Program-made: the position numbers and the translations under genes
In this document: one piece after another, positions 34,772 to 46,484 of the stretch
Layout of the letters: each line of letters starts with the position of its first letter
Numbering within the stretch: position 1 is the stretch's first letter
From: Pseudarthrobacter polychromogenes
GTDB taxonomy: Bacteria; Actinomycetota; Actinomycetes; Actinomycetales; Micrococcaceae
Direction of reading: 5' to 3'
Length of the DNA: 64,000 bases
Assembly: GCF_014644495.1 (NCBI RefSeq)
Contig: NZ_BMKU01000010.1
Coordinates: forward strand, 105,297-169,296
Notes under the pieces: model-generated
Seen by the model: the letters and a program-made list of their open reading frames with translations, nothing else
What the model was told of the DNA's origin: nothing
The model's database searches: none

Positions 34772-35388
34772 GCCGCCGGGACCAGGTGGTGTACATGGCC
34801 GGTGCGTGGTGCCTGTCCTACCCGGACCAGGACCTCCTGGGCAAAGTGCCGCTGATGCGCGCCGCGCTCGCGGAGTTCCCCGGCGCCGTCGAACCCTTCC
34901 AGGAAGTGCTGGACGCGCTCGAGTCCACCCCACTGATGGAGGCCCAGGCGCACTACGTGCGGGAGTTCGATCTCAGCCGGCGCCACGCGCTGCACCTGAG
35001 CTACTGGACGGATGGGGACACCCGGCGCCGCGGCGAGGTGCTGGGCAGCTTCAAGAAGGCGTACCGGCAAAGCGACATCCTGGTGGACACCCAGGGGGAA
35101 CTGCCGGACTACCTGCCCATGGTGCTCGAGTACACCGCGCTGGTGGATTTCGCCGCAGGGCGGGAGTTGCTGATCCGGTACCGGCCCAGCCTTGAGATGC
35201 TGAAGTTTGGGCTGCTCGGGGACAAGCTGCCGCACGCCAGGATCCTTCAGGCCATTTGCGCCACGCTGCCCGGAAAGTCGCCGGCGGACGAACAGGCCGT
35301 GATGCGGATGGCAGGCTACGGGCCGCCCACTGAGGCAGTGGGCCTTGACCCCTACGATCCGCGCCTGCTGCCAGTGAAGGGGGCCTGA
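34768..35388 (+). CDS. narJ: Nitrate reductase molybdenum cofactor assembly chaperone
   Basis: A 206-aa cytoplasmic chaperone required for cofactor insertion into NarG. It has the NarJ-family pattern including YVREFDLSRRHALHLSYW and the conserved ELPDYLPMVLEYTALVD. GTG start overlapping narH by 4 nt. Not part of the final complex. Confidence 0.95.
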   Translation: MSRRDQVVYMAGAWCLSYPDQDLLGKVPLMRAALAEFPGAVEPFQEVLDALESTPLMEAQAHYVREFDLSRRHALHLSYWTDGDTRRRGEVLGSFKKAYRQSDILVDTQGELPDYLPMVLEYTALVDFAAGRELLIRYRPSLEMLKFGLLGDKLPHARILQAICATLPGKSPADEQAVMRMAGYGPPTEAVGLDPYDPRLLPVKGA

Positions 35389-35389
35389 C

Positions 35390-36298
35390 ATGGTGACCCT
35401 TGAAACGCTGCCCTTTGAAACGCTGCCTTATGAAACACAGCCCGGTGCCGCCGTCGAACTTTCCGCCCTGGACATTGTGCTGTGGGGCGTGCTGCCCTAC
35501 GTGATGGTGGTGGTCCTGGTGGGCGGACTGGTCTGGCGCTACAGGTACGACCAGTTTGGGTGGACCACCAGGTCCTCCCAGCTGTACGAGTCCAGGCTGC
35601 TGCGGATTGCCTCGCCGCTGTTCCACTTTGGGCTGCTCGCCGTGGTTGCCGGGCACTTCTTTGGCCTGGTCATTCCAAAGTCCTGGACGGAAGCGGTGGG
35701 AATGAGCCAGGACTTCTACCACTTCAACGCCCTGTTCGTGGGCGGGATTGCGGGCATCGGGACACTGGGCGGGATCATGCTGCTGATCTACCGGCGCCGC
35801 ACCACCGGGCCTGTGTTCATGGCCACCACCAAGAATGACAAGGCCATGTACGTCGTGCTCACGGCGGCCATCGTGTTCGGTTTGTGGACCACCCTGGCCA
35901 GCGTGTTCGAGGGCGAGCACGGGCACAACTACCGGGAAACCGTGGCGCCGTGGTTCCGGTCCCTGTTCATCTTCCAGCCGGACATTGCCGTCATGGCTGC
36001 GGCGCCGTTCTCCTTCCACCTGCACACGCTGGTGGGGATGGCGTTGTTCATCATTTGGCCTTTCACCCGGTTGGTGCACGCTTTCACCGCGCCGTTCCAC
36101 TACCTGTTCCGCCCGTACATCGTGTACCGCTCGCGGGATCGCGACGGCGGCAGGACGGGCGGGCGCGCGGGTACACGGCCCGCAGGCAGGGCCGGGAGCA
36201 GGTCCCGTGGCAATGCCGCGCAGAACCCCAACGCCCCCGCCGGCAAACGCGGCTGGTCGGCGGTCGGGACCGAGGACCGGGACACCCGGAACCGGTGA
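35390..36298 (+). CDS. narI: Respiratory nitrate reductase gamma subunit, with C-terminal extension
   Basis: A 302-aa cytochrome b subunit with five membrane helices that oxidises menaquinol through two b haems; His ligands lie in HFGLLAVVAGHFFGL and PFSFHLHTLVG/RLVHAFTAP. It begins 1 nt after narJ. The core (about 25-240) is complete. An extra tail of about 60 residues, rich in Arg, Gly and Pro, follows and is unusual for NarI. The first 20 residues contain three copies of an ETLPxET-like unit. Confidence 0.95.
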   Translation: MVTLETLPFETLPYETQPGAAVELSALDIVLWGVLPYVMVVVLVGGLVWRYRYDQFGWTTRSSQLYESRLLRIASPLFHFGLLAVVAGHFFGLVIPKSWTEAVGMSQDFYHFNALFVGGIAGIGTLGGIMLLIYRRRTTGPVFMATTKNDKAMYVVLTAAIVFGLWTTLASVFEGEHGHNYRETVAPWFRSLFIFQPDIAVMAAAPFSFHLHTLVGMALFIIWPFTRLVHAFTAPFHYLFRPYIVYRSRDRDGGRTGGRAGTRPAGRAGSRSRGNAAQNPNAPAGKRGWSAVGTEDRDTRNR

Positions 36299-36310
36299 GG
36301 GGAGCACACC

Positions 36311-37564
36311 ATGACTGAAGCCGCACGCCCCGCGAATCCCGCACCGCCCGCGGAAACCTCCCATCCCGGCAAGGGCCTGAACCTGGCGCTGGCCACCAGC
36401 GCGTCCGTCATGGCCTTCTGGGCGTGGAACATCGTGGCGCCCCTGGGTGCCCGCTATACCCAGGAGATGGGGCTGGACTCCACCGCCACCGCGGTTCTGG
36501 TGGCCATGCCGATTTTCGTCGGATCGCTGGGCCGGATCGTAGTGGGAGCCATGACGGACCGGTTCGGCGGGCGGGTGATGTTCACGTTCGTGCTGCTGGG
36601 CAGCGTTCCTCCCGTCCTGCTGGTTGCCCTCGGCGGCAGCCTGGGTTCCTATGCGGTGGTGCTGGGCGCCGGACTGCTGCTGGGGATCGCAGGTACCGTG
36701 TTCGCCGTCGGAATTCCTTTTGTTTCCGCCTGGTACGAGCCGTCGCGGCGAGGTTTCGCCACCGGCGTGTTTGGCGCCGGGATGGGCGGGACCGCGCTGG
36801 CGGCCTTCCTCACCCCGCGGCTGGTGACCTGGATCGGGTACCTGCCCACGCACCTGCTGATTGCCGGGCTGCTGGTGGTGATGGGGGCCGTAATCTGGTT
36901 CAACCTGAAGGAGTCGCCGGACTGGCACCGGAACACCGCGCCGGTGATCCCCAAGCTCAAGGACGCAGCCGGACTCGCCGTCACCTGGAAGCTGTGCTTC
37001 CTCTACGCCATCGTCTTCGGCGGGTTCGTCTCCTTCGCCACCTACCTGCCCACGTACCTCCGGGACATCTACCAGTTCGATCCCACCGCTGCCGGCACCC
37101 GCACCGCCGGGTTTGCCTTGGCGGCGGTGCTGTTCCGGCCCATCGGGGGAGTTCTGGCGGACCGGATCGGGTCCAAACCGGTGGTCCTGTCATCCCTGGC
37201 AGGCATCGCGGTCCTGGCGTTTGTGGTGAACCTGAGGCCCGACGGCGAAATCCCGGCCGGACTCACCTTCGTGGCGATGGCCGCCGCGCTTGGCCTGGGG
37301 ACCGGCGGCGTGTTCGCGTGGGTTGGGAGGCTCTCACCGCAGGGGAAGGTGGGCAGCATCAGCGGCATTGTCAGCGCGGCCGGCGGGATGGGCGGCTACT
37401 TCCCGCCGCTGGTCATGGGCGCCACGTACAACGCCGAAGACAACAGCTACTTCATTGGGCTGATGCTGCTGGTGGTCACGGCCACGGTCGCGTTTGTGTT
37501 CACGCTGGTTGCCATCCGCCCACCCCAGCAGCCCGCACCGCAGGGTGTATTGAAAGGGACATAA
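36311..37564 (+). CDS. narK: Nitrate/nitrite MFS transporter
   Basis: A 417-aa, 12-helix major facilitator protein of the NarK/NNP family, moving nitrate in and nitrite out. Family signatures are the Gly-rich helix segments GTVFAVGIPFVSAWYEP and GLGTGGVFAWVGRLSPQGKVGSISGIVSAAGGMGGYFPP. The loop DRFGGRV is typical of MFS. It is 12 nt after narI and forms the last gene of the operon. Confidence 0.94.
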   Translation: MTEAARPANPAPPAETSHPGKGLNLALATSASVMAFWAWNIVAPLGARYTQEMGLDSTATAVLVAMPIFVGSLGRIVVGAMTDRFGGRVMFTFVLLGSVPPVLLVALGGSLGSYAVVLGAGLLLGIAGTVFAVGIPFVSAWYEPSRRGFATGVFGAGMGGTALAAFLTPRLVTWIGYLPTHLLIAGLLVVMGAVIWFNLKESPDWHRNTAPVIPKLKDAAGLAVTWKLCFLYAIVFGGFVSFATYLPTYLRDIYQFDPTAAGTRTAGFALAAVLFRPIGGVLADRIGSKPVVLSSLAGIAVLAFVVNLRPDGEIPAGLTFVAMAAALGLGTGGVFAWVGRLSPQGKVGSISGIVSAAGGMGGYFPPLVMGATYNAEDNSYFIGLMLLVVTATVAFVFTLVAIRPPQQPAPQGVLKGT

Positions 37565-37709
37565 AAGTACGACGGCGGGCGGCCGGCCCGGCCGGGAATG
37601 GTTTCGTTACGAGCTGCAACAGTTCGGGTCCAATCGGTTGATTAATAGGTCCCGGGAGCCGCCGTGGCTGCACAATGGGAGGATCACAACGGCTTCCAGG
37701 GAGGCGGAC

Positions 37710-38462
37710 ATGCGGCGGTCAGCGTGGCCCGGCGCGGCACTATTTCTCTCGCTTTCGCTGCTCACGGCGTGCGGTGGGCCGGCCGCCCAACCGCAGGCGA
37801 CGCCGTCGGGCGTTACCTCTGCCGCGAGCGAACCAGCGACGCCCACTGCGACGCTGACGGCCGCACCGCCCAGCGCGACCGTGAGTCCGAGCGCCAGCGC
37901 CCCGCCGTCGGCGTCCTGGACCACCTATACGACGGCGGCGGGCGATCTGGCCTTCGACCTTCCGTCCACCTGGAGCATCACGGACCCGGCTGGGGAGCTG
38001 GCTGAGGGCGGCGGAGCGTTTGCTGAGGTGACCAGTGAGGACGGGCGGCTGCTGGCGACGCTGCGGACCAACATGGCCACCGGGTCCACGTGTACGGAGA
38101 AGTACCCCTACTCAGTGTTGGAGTCGCAGGACCTGCCGCAGCTGGCCCAGTACGGCACCGTGCCGCGGTATACGTTCGAGACCCGCGGCAACGACGCCGC
38201 GGCCGGCCCGCCGGACACCCCGGCGGCGGCCTACGGCATCACCACCGCGCCGCTGCCCGAAGGTGACTCGGCCTGCTACATGTTCCACTTCTTCAACTGG
38301 CCGCCCAACGCCGCCACGTTCGGGGCGTTCTACAACCCGGAACTGAACCTGACACCGGGGGACCCGTCGCTGCCGTACCTGGAGAAGGCCAAGCTGTATG
38401 CGGGGACGCCGGAGTATGCGGACATCAAGCGCATGATCACATCGCTGCGGCCGGCGGGGTAG
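37710..38462 (+). CDS. Putative lipoprotein of unknown function
   Basis: A 250-aa protein with a signal peptide and lipobox LLTAC (C21), then a Pro/Ser/Ala/Thr-rich linker (about 25-70) and a globular domain with Cys in TGSTCTEKYPYSV. ATG 37710 follows AGGGAGG. I do not recognise the globular domain. It is exported and membrane-anchored. Separated from narK by about 145 nt, so probably independent. Confidence 0.75.
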   Translation: MRRSAWPGAALFLSLSLLTACGGPAAQPQATPSGVTSAASEPATPTATLTAAPPSATVSPSASAPPSASWTTYTTAAGDLAFDLPSTWSITDPAGELAEGGGAFAEVTSEDGRLLATLRTNMATGSTCTEKYPYSVLESQDLPQLAQYGTVPRYTFETRGNDAAAGPPDTPAAAYGITTAPLPEGDSACYMFHFFNWPPNAATFGAFYNPELNLTPGDPSLPYLEKAKLYAGTPEYADIKRMITSLRPAG

Positions 38463-38472
38463 GGGATAGTCC

Positions 38473-38925
38473 TTGGACGGTGCGATTATCGGCCTGCTCG
38501 GTGCTCTGCTCGGGGCCGTTCTGACCTACGCCTTCAACCGGAAGAACGCCGCCGAAATGCGGCTCCATGAGGCCCGAATTGATGCCTACAAGACCTTCGC
38601 GCAAGCGGCGATGGAGTACCGGCGGACTGTGATGGATGAATGGTTCGAGGGACACGGTGTGGATCTAAAAACGGAGGACGACGACGTTCACCGCGCCCGC
38701 GGATCGGCATGGTCCGCCTATTACGGCGTACGCCTTTTGGCGAGTGAGAAGGCCATTGGGGACCTGGCGCATGACGTGCTCACACATATCACAGCCCTAA
38801 AGAAACTCGACAGCCGCCGGGATTTGAACGAGCAGGGCGAACGCTGCCGGGCAGAGGTTGAAGAGTTCGTGGAGTCAGCTCGGGCGGACGTCCAATCCCG
38901 CAGGGGCCTGCGACAATTCATCTGA
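38473..38925 (+). CDS. Hypothetical membrane-anchored helical protein
   Basis: A 150-aa protein: an N-terminal helix (IIGLLGALLGAVLTYAF) followed by a charged, predicted coiled-coil cytoplasmic part. TTG start 10 nt after the lipoprotein stop, so probably co-transcribed. Its last 51 bp overlap the end of the convergent acetyltransferase gene. No family recognised. Confidence 0.6.
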   Translation: MDGAIIGLLGALLGAVLTYAFNRKNAAEMRLHEARIDAYKTFAQAAMEYRRTVMDEWFEGHGVDLKTEDDDVHRARGSAWSAYYGVRLLASEKAIGDLAHDVLTHITALKKLDSRRDLNEQGERCRAEVEEFVESARADVQSRRGLRQFI

Positions 38926-39444
38926 CGGCACGATATCGATCCAGTAGCGGCGTTTGCCGTTGCGGCTGTCCTCGTAGGTGCCGCCGTTCTTTTCGATGGT
39001 GCCCCGGGAACCGAAGTTGTCCTCATCGCAGGTTAAGAGAACCCGGGTGATCCCCAGTTCGCGCGCAATGGGCAGGGCGTCGGCCAGTGCTTTCGCGGCG
39101 TGGCCGCGGCGCCGGGCTGAGGGCCTGACGCTGTAGCCGATGTGGCCACCCTCGTTGAGGAGGAAGTCGGTTAGTTCGTGCCTGATGGCCAGGGACCCAA
39201 GGAAGGTGCCACCTTCCACAATCCACAGGTAGGTGCAGGGCACATGCGCTGGATTCCGCGGGCTCTCCGGTAGGGCATCTTTGACGAGCCAGTCCACAAA
39301 ACGGCCGAACGTCTGGGGGTCTCTCAGGTCTTCCAGGGGCCAGTCCTCGGCGCCCGCGCCGTCCTGACGGGTGCCGTTGAAATTCCCCGCCCCTTCCAGC
39401 CAGGAGGAGTGGTAACTAACGTCCGGAGCGATAAGGCGGGCCAT
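38875..39444 (-). CDS. GNAT-family N-acetyltransferase
   Basis: A 189-aa acetyltransferase. The acetyl-CoA loop is in IGYSVRPSARRRGHAAKAL (Q/RxxGxG/A pattern), followed by ELGITRVLLTCDEDN and the terminal beta strand. It is related to GNATs that acetylate small molecules or protein N-termini. ATG 39444 is chosen because the longer frame would overlap the upstream kinase gene; no good ribosome-binding site is seen. It lies 47 nt downstream of the APH-like gene. Confidence 0.8.
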   Translation of the reverse strand: MARLIAPDVSYHSSWLEGAGNFNGTRQDGAGAEDWPLEDLRDPQTFGRFVDWLVKDALPESPRNPAHVPCTYLWIVEGGTFLGSLAIRHELTDFLLNEGGHIGYSVRPSARRRGHAAKALADALPIARELGITRVLLTCDEDNFGSRGTIEKNGGTYEDSRNGKRRYWIDIVPSDELSQAPAGLDVRPS

Positions 39445-39491
39445 CACACGAGCGTAATCGAGCCCGTGCCTCACTTCCGCAATCGCGCAGG

Positions 39492-40247
39492 TCACGGCCG
39501 GTCGAGGGCCTGCTCCCACGCCGACTGATGCTGCCGGACGTACTGGGCAGCGCCACGCCAGTGTTCCCCGTGGCCGTTGACGAACATGTCCGCCCACGGC
39601 TGGAACCCGGTCTCGTGCGAGGACTCCAAGAGTGTGAACATAGCTGCAGTTCGCTCCGCCATCGCTGCCGGCAACGCGCTGCGGAGCGATTCGTCAGCCT
39701 GGTAACCGTCAACAATTGCACGCAGTCTTGCGGCCGCTTCCTTCACCGGCTGTCCGTCGAACAGCATGGCGAAAGACTGCGCTGCGTACGCAAGGTCCCA
39801 TAGCCGTGTGCTGGGACCGGCACCGTCCCAGTCGATAAAGACCCACCGATCACCCCTGACGAGGTTCCATGGCGCGAGGTCGTTATGGCACATCAGGTCT
39901 GGAGCTTCAGCAGGCAAGAGCATGTTCCAGCCGTCCGGATCAGGAATCACAAAAGCTTCGCTCGCGTCGTGGATCCGGCGGATCATGCGGCCAACCCGCA
40001 GCAGATCGTCGCGGGTGAGCGGCAGTTCCTCCAGCGCGAGGACGCCTTCCACGAACTCCACAACGCTCCGGCCGTCGTCGTCCTTTCCCAGAGGTTGGGG
40101 AACGTCCACCCCGGACGAGCGGAGCGCGCGGAGATAGTCCTGCACAGCGGCGGTGTTATCCAGCCAGGGTTTCCGTACGGTGTTGCCGACGCGCACAACC
40201 TTGCCGGACGCATTGCCGCCTGCAAGTTCCTGCTCGTCCGGGACCAT
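39492..40247 (-). CDS. Aminoglycoside phosphotransferase-like kinase
   Basis: A 251-aa kinase-fold protein with the catalytic Brenner motif LMCHNDLAPWNLV and the metal motif VFIDWDGAGPSTRLWDLA. It lacks clear marks of a specific resistance enzyme, so the substrate may be an antibiotic, choline or another small molecule. It forms a probable two-gene unit with the downstream GNAT. ATG 40247 is preceded by an in-frame GTG at 40250. Confidence 0.78.
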   Translation of the reverse strand: MVPDEQELAGGNASGKVVRVGNTVRKPWLDNTAAVQDYLRALRSSGVDVPQPLGKDDDGRSVVEFVEGVLALEELPLTRDDLLRVGRMIRRIHDASEAFVIPDPDGWNMLLPAEAPDLMCHNDLAPWNLVRGDRWVFIDWDGAGPSTRLWDLAYAAQSFAMLFDGQPVKEAAARLRAIVDGYQADESLRSALPAAMAERTAAMFTLLESSHETGFQPWADMFVNGHGEHWRGAAQYVRQHQSAWEQALDRP

Positions 40248-40437
40248 CACAGCAGGCTATCGGTGAAGTCCCGTGTCAAAATAATCCAACTCGAAACCAT
40301 CAGGGACAACGTCATCGATCCAGCCGCCCGGATGGCGGGTACGTGTCACTCAATGAGGAGCACGTCGGGCTGCGTAATGTCCTAGCCTGAGGCCGGCCGT
40401 CCGCGTGTCCATACCCGGCAGCTCTGAGGTGTTCCAG

Positions 40438-41562
40438 CTAGCACATGCTCCTGGCTGTCTCTTGGATAGCGTCCTCCATCTCGGGGACGAGCGGAGGCGC
40501 GTCGGTGACGTTCAGATCCCGGGGCGGAAGCACCGAAGCCACCGTCACCTGCTGGTGCCCATCTAAGGAGGAAACAGATTGGACACTATACGGGCCCCCG
40601 CCCCCGGACAGGAAGACGTGGCGTGTGCCCGGGCAGATGTCATCGCTGAGACGGATGCCACCTAAGGGAAATGGCTCGGACTCAATCATGCTCTTCCACG
40701 TTTCTTCGCGAATGAATCGGCCCGTGGTGAGCGACGCCGCGAACCTGCTGAGATCTTCAACCGTTGAAATGACCCCAGAATCGGCCGATCCGGCGATCGC
40801 GTCAATACGCGTGAAGTCGCGCCTGTTCCCGCTCTCCAGCACGTACCCATGCAGCATGGGCTCGGGCGGCTGCCCTGCCGCCGCCACGTGCGTGCTGCCC
40901 ATTCCTGCCGGCTCAAATACGTCCTTGGCGAGAACCTCGTCGAGTCCGCGGTTGTGTTTGCTTTCCAGCAACCAACCCAGCACTTCCCAGTCCGTTGCAG
41001 ACCATGCAAAGTAGGACACGGGCCCTGGCGGAAGGTCTACCCCCGCTGCAATCCTTAACCGTTCCTCGAAGGTCAATACGCGCGTTTGGAGCTCGTCCAG
41101 GCTCGCGGATTCAATCAGGGGTGGAAAGTAGTCAGGGAGGCCGGAGGTACTGCCCAGAAGGTCCCGCACCGTGACACGGTCCCACGCCGGGAAGATTGCT
41201 GTGAACTCGGGCAGATGAGCGGAGACGGGATCTTCAAGGCGCACGGCGCCGGTCTCCGCCAGCTTCATCACGGACACGGCGACCATGGGCGTACCCGCCC
41301 CGATAATCCACGTTTTGTCCGTAGGGATCGCCATGCTGTTGGACTTCAGGTCTCTCACACCGGTGGCCATGAGCTCTTCTTGGTCTCCGTTCCGAACATG
41401 GAAGACCACGGCAGGCGCTCCATGCGCGGACGCGTCGGCCGCAAAAGCTTCCAGCGTCGCGGCGAGGTTTTCAGCCGGGGTGGTGGCTGTTTCGTCGGGG
41501 GCGATAAACGTGCAGCCGGAAAGCACAAGAGCCACGGCCAGCACCGCAGCGTGCTTGTTCAT
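40438..41562 (-). CDS. Beta-lactamase-fold lipoprotein lacking catalytic motifs
   Basis: A 374-aa protein with lipobox LVLSGC (C17) and a domain aligned with class C beta-lactamase / DD-peptidase-like hydrolases (VRDLLGSTSGLPDYFPPL, FEPAGMGSTH). The expected SxxK site reads AGTP (89-92) after IIG. The YxN site reads YFA, and the late HxG site reads SGG. So it is probably not an acyl-serine enzyme. The start ATG overlaps the stop of the zinc-ribbon gene upstream (TAATG), implying coupling. Confidence 0.8.
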   Translation of the reverse strand: MNKHAAVLAVALVLSGCTFIAPDETATTPAENLAATLEAFAADASAHGAPAVVFHVRNGDQEELMATGVRDLKSNSMAIPTDKTWIIGAGTPMVAVSVMKLAETGAVRLEDPVSAHLPEFTAIFPAWDRVTVRDLLGSTSGLPDYFPPLIESASLDELQTRVLTFEERLRIAAGVDLPPGPVSYFAWSATDWEVLGWLLESKHNRGLDEVLAKDVFEPAGMGSTHVAAAGQPPEPMLHGYVLESGNRRDFTRIDAIAGSADSGVISTVEDLSRFAASLTTGRFIREETWKSMIESEPFPLGGIRLSDDICPGTRHVFLSGGGGPYSVQSVSSLDGHQQVTVASVLPPRDLNVTDAPPLVPEMEDAIQETARSMC

Positions 41563-41744
41563 TAGGGAACCGGCCCCATCGGATTTCGCGGCCGGTCTCC
41601 AGCCTCCAGGTGCCCCGACCATCTCTGGCTGCGGCGACCGTACTTGCCACACTTAGTGCAACGCCGACGGAAGCCGCCGTCGGGCATCCTTTCCACCAGC
41701 CAGTGGTGCCCGACATTGAGCCTGCACATCAGGGCCCGGATCAT
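41562..41744 (-). CDS. Small zinc-ribbon-like protein
   Basis: A 60-aa basic protein with C7, H13/H14 and C29-x-x-C32, a plausible single zinc knuckle, and an Arg-rich tail. The ATG at 41744 has AGGAG 6 nt upstream. Its stop overlaps the start of the beta-lactamase-like gene. Similar small proteins are common hypothetical genes in actinobacteria; role unknown. Confidence 0.65.
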   Translation of the reverse strand: MIRALMCRLNVGHHWLVERMPDGGFRRRCTKCGKYGRRSQRWSGHLEAGDRPRNPMGPVP

Positions 41745-42062
41745 GACCACTCCTCTCCGAGAATGTGTCGCCCAGCCCACTTCCAATTATGTTCCCGAAA
41801 CTTGTCATTGGGTCCTTCGGGAACCGAGCACTTTGACTGCTTCCTCGACCGGAATTTACTCGCTTTCATCGGTCGAACCGGTGGGGATTGGGCTCGGAAT
41901 AGCTGCACGCACAAAGTGCCAGCGCCGCGCCCGGTGCGGCAGTCCCACTCCTTATGAGTAGGGGTGGTGTGACGCGGGGTCGAGGAATATCTCCCGGGGC
42001 CAGCGGCTTGCAGCTAGGGGCCATTGCCCAGGCGAAATTCAGCACAAACCAGAAGGAGCTTC
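41745..42062. other. 318-bp intergenic region, nothing clear
   Basis: A moderately AT-rich stretch upstream of two divergent genes. It has only short weak inverted repeats (GACCG/CGGTC near 41850-41875). No open reading frame, tRNA or riboswitch is recognised. It probably carries the promoters. Confidence 0.5.
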
Positions 42063-43154
42063 ATGACTATTGGCGCAGGAACAACCGCAGGGACCGAAAA
42101 GACTGCTCTTGTTGTGGGGGCGACCGGCATAGCGGGGTCTGCCCTGGTCGATACCTTGTCAGGCCAGGGGTGGAGTGTGCTTGCCCTTTCCCGGAAGCCC
42201 GGGGCAGAGAGGCCCGGAGTTCGGTGGCTCTCCGCGGACCTGACCTCGGCTGCGTCGCTGGCCGATGCGCTCGGTCCGGAGAATCCCTCCCATGTCTTCT
42301 TCACGGCATGGTCGCGGCAGGACACCGAGGAGGAAAACATCTCCGTCAACGCCGGCATGGTGCGGGACCTCCTGGCTGCACTTCGCGGCAAGGACGTAGC
42401 CCACGTTGCATTGATGACCGGACTGAAGCACTACCTCGGACCCTTCGAGGCTTACGCCGCCGGGGAAATGCCGGACACGCCCTTCCACGAGGAGGAGCCG
42501 CGCCTGCCGGTCCGGAACTTCTACTACGCCCAGGAGGACGAGCTCTGGGCGGCCGCGGCCGGGCAAGGGTTCACCTGGTCCGTGCACCGCGCGCACACGG
42601 TGATCGGGCACGCCGTCGGAAACGCCATGAACATGGGCCTCACGCTCGCCGCCCAGGCCACCCTGTGCCGGGAGAGCGGGGAGCCGTTCGTCTTCCCGGG
42701 CTCCGAAACACAGTGGAACGGCCTGACGGACATGACGGACGCGGGCCTGCTCGCCGAGCACATGATCTGGGCATCCACCACGCCAGCAGCCGCGAACGAG
42801 GCCTTCAACATCGTCAACGGCGATGTGTTCCGGTGGCGCTGGATGTGGCCGAAGCTCGCGGCGTACTTCGGCGTGAAGTGGGAGGGATACGAGGGATCAC
42901 CCCGCCCCCTGGAACAGTCAATGGCGGGCCGGGAGGACCAGTGGCGGGACATTGCCGCGCGCCACAACCTCAGCGAGCCGGACCTGAATCGGCTGGCGTC
43001 CTGGTGGCACACGGACGGCGACCTGGGGCGCGGCATTGAGGTTGTGACGGACATGGGGAAGAGCCGGGATGCCGGGTTCACCGGCTACCGGCGGACGCTG
43101 GATGCCTTTACCGCGCTCTTCGACCGTTATAAGGCTGAGAGCCTGATTCCCTGA
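42063..43154 (+). CDS. PRISE-type SDR reductase (progesterone 5-beta-reductase/iridoid synthase-like)
   Basis: A 363-aa extended short-chain dehydrogenase. The NAD(P) site ALVVGATGIAGSALV is near the N-terminus. The characteristic NFYYAQEDELW motif carries the catalytic Tyr of the PRISE family, and FNIVNGDVFRWRWMWPKLA is a typical C-terminal block. Such enzymes reduce activated C=C bonds of enones. ATG 42063 follows AGAAGGAG. Native substrate unknown. Confidence 0.85.
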   Translation: MTIGAGTTAGTEKTALVVGATGIAGSALVDTLSGQGWSVLALSRKPGAERPGVRWLSADLTSAASLADALGPENPSHVFFTAWSRQDTEEENISVNAGMVRDLLAALRGKDVAHVALMTGLKHYLGPFEAYAAGEMPDTPFHEEEPRLPVRNFYYAQEDELWAAAAGQGFTWSVHRAHTVIGHAVGNAMNMGLTLAAQATLCRESGEPFVFPGSETQWNGLTDMTDAGLLAEHMIWASTTPAAANEAFNIVNGDVFRWRWMWPKLAAYFGVKWEGYEGSPRPLEQSMAGREDQWRDIAARHNLSEPDLNRLASWWHTDGDLGRGIEVVTDMGKSRDAGFTGYRRTLDAFTALFDRYKAESLIP

Positions 43155-43176
43155 TTTGCTGTTGACCAGTGGCAAA

Positions 43177-43212
43177 CGTCCGGGCCGGCCGCAAACGCAG
43201 CCGGCCCGGACG
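43177..43212. terminator. Bidirectional terminator hairpin
   Basis: Perfect 13-bp stem (43177-43189 / 43200-43212, core GTCCGGGCCGGC) with a 10-nt loop between the convergent reductase and katG genes. Confidence 0.7.
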
Positions 43213-43232
43213 CAGTGGTCAATGGAGCAGCA

Positions 43233-46010
<2,778 letters not shown>

Positions 46011-46014
<4 letters not shown>

Positions 46015-46367
46015 GAGCGGACCACTTCTTTTGCGGGTTCTGCTGCCGGTTCCTTGTGTGACCCGAGTTCAACACACAGCACGCCGCCGATCACCATGGC
46101 GACGCCGACCATCATCACGGGCGTCAGCGCTTCACCAAAGAGGAGGGCAGCCAGCAGCACGGTGAGTGTCACTCCCAGCGCAGCCCAGATCCCATAGGCG
46201 ACGCCAAGGCCGAGGCCTTTGCGGAGGACTCCGGCGAGGAAAGCGAAGGACGCGGAATAGCCGAGGACCACCACAATGAAGAAAGCAGGATTATCAAGGG
46301 CCGCTTTCAGGGAGAGGGACGCCGTCACCTCACTCAGGATGGCACCGGCGAGAAGAATCCACTTCAT
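46011..46367 (-). CDS. SMR-family transporter subunit A
   Basis: A 118-aa SMR protein with E13 in AILSEVTASL, GVAYGIWAALGVTLTVLLA, and a slightly longer C-terminal tail than its partner. It forms the heterodimer partner of the downstream SMR protein. I looked for a guanidine riboswitch upstream and saw none. Confidence 0.9.
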
Positions 46368-46484
46368 GAAAACAGTCCTTGAATTTCGTTGGGGCTTGGT
46401 CCCCGTGGGTGCAACCGCAGGAGTGCTGCTGGTGTTCCCGGGCTTCCCACCGCCGAGAAACGCTGGGGAGGCCCGGGAGGCTGG

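Noticed and set aside
33002..34933. A 643-codon minus-strand frame opposite narH
   Set aside because: Shadow of the narH coding bias; no ribosome-binding site or motif.
41265..41300. SVMK in the beta-lactamase-fold lipoprotein as a possible SxxK catalytic motif
   Set aside because: It lies about 8 residues too far along, directly before the conserved LAETG-type segment, where no catalytic Ser is found in the family; the proper position reads AGTP.
46368..46484. Possible guanidine riboswitch upstream of the paired SMR genes
   Set aside because: ACGG and AACGA tetramers occur on the minus strand, but the flanking stems needed for a mini-ykkC structure do not form, and no ykkC-I consensus is visible.
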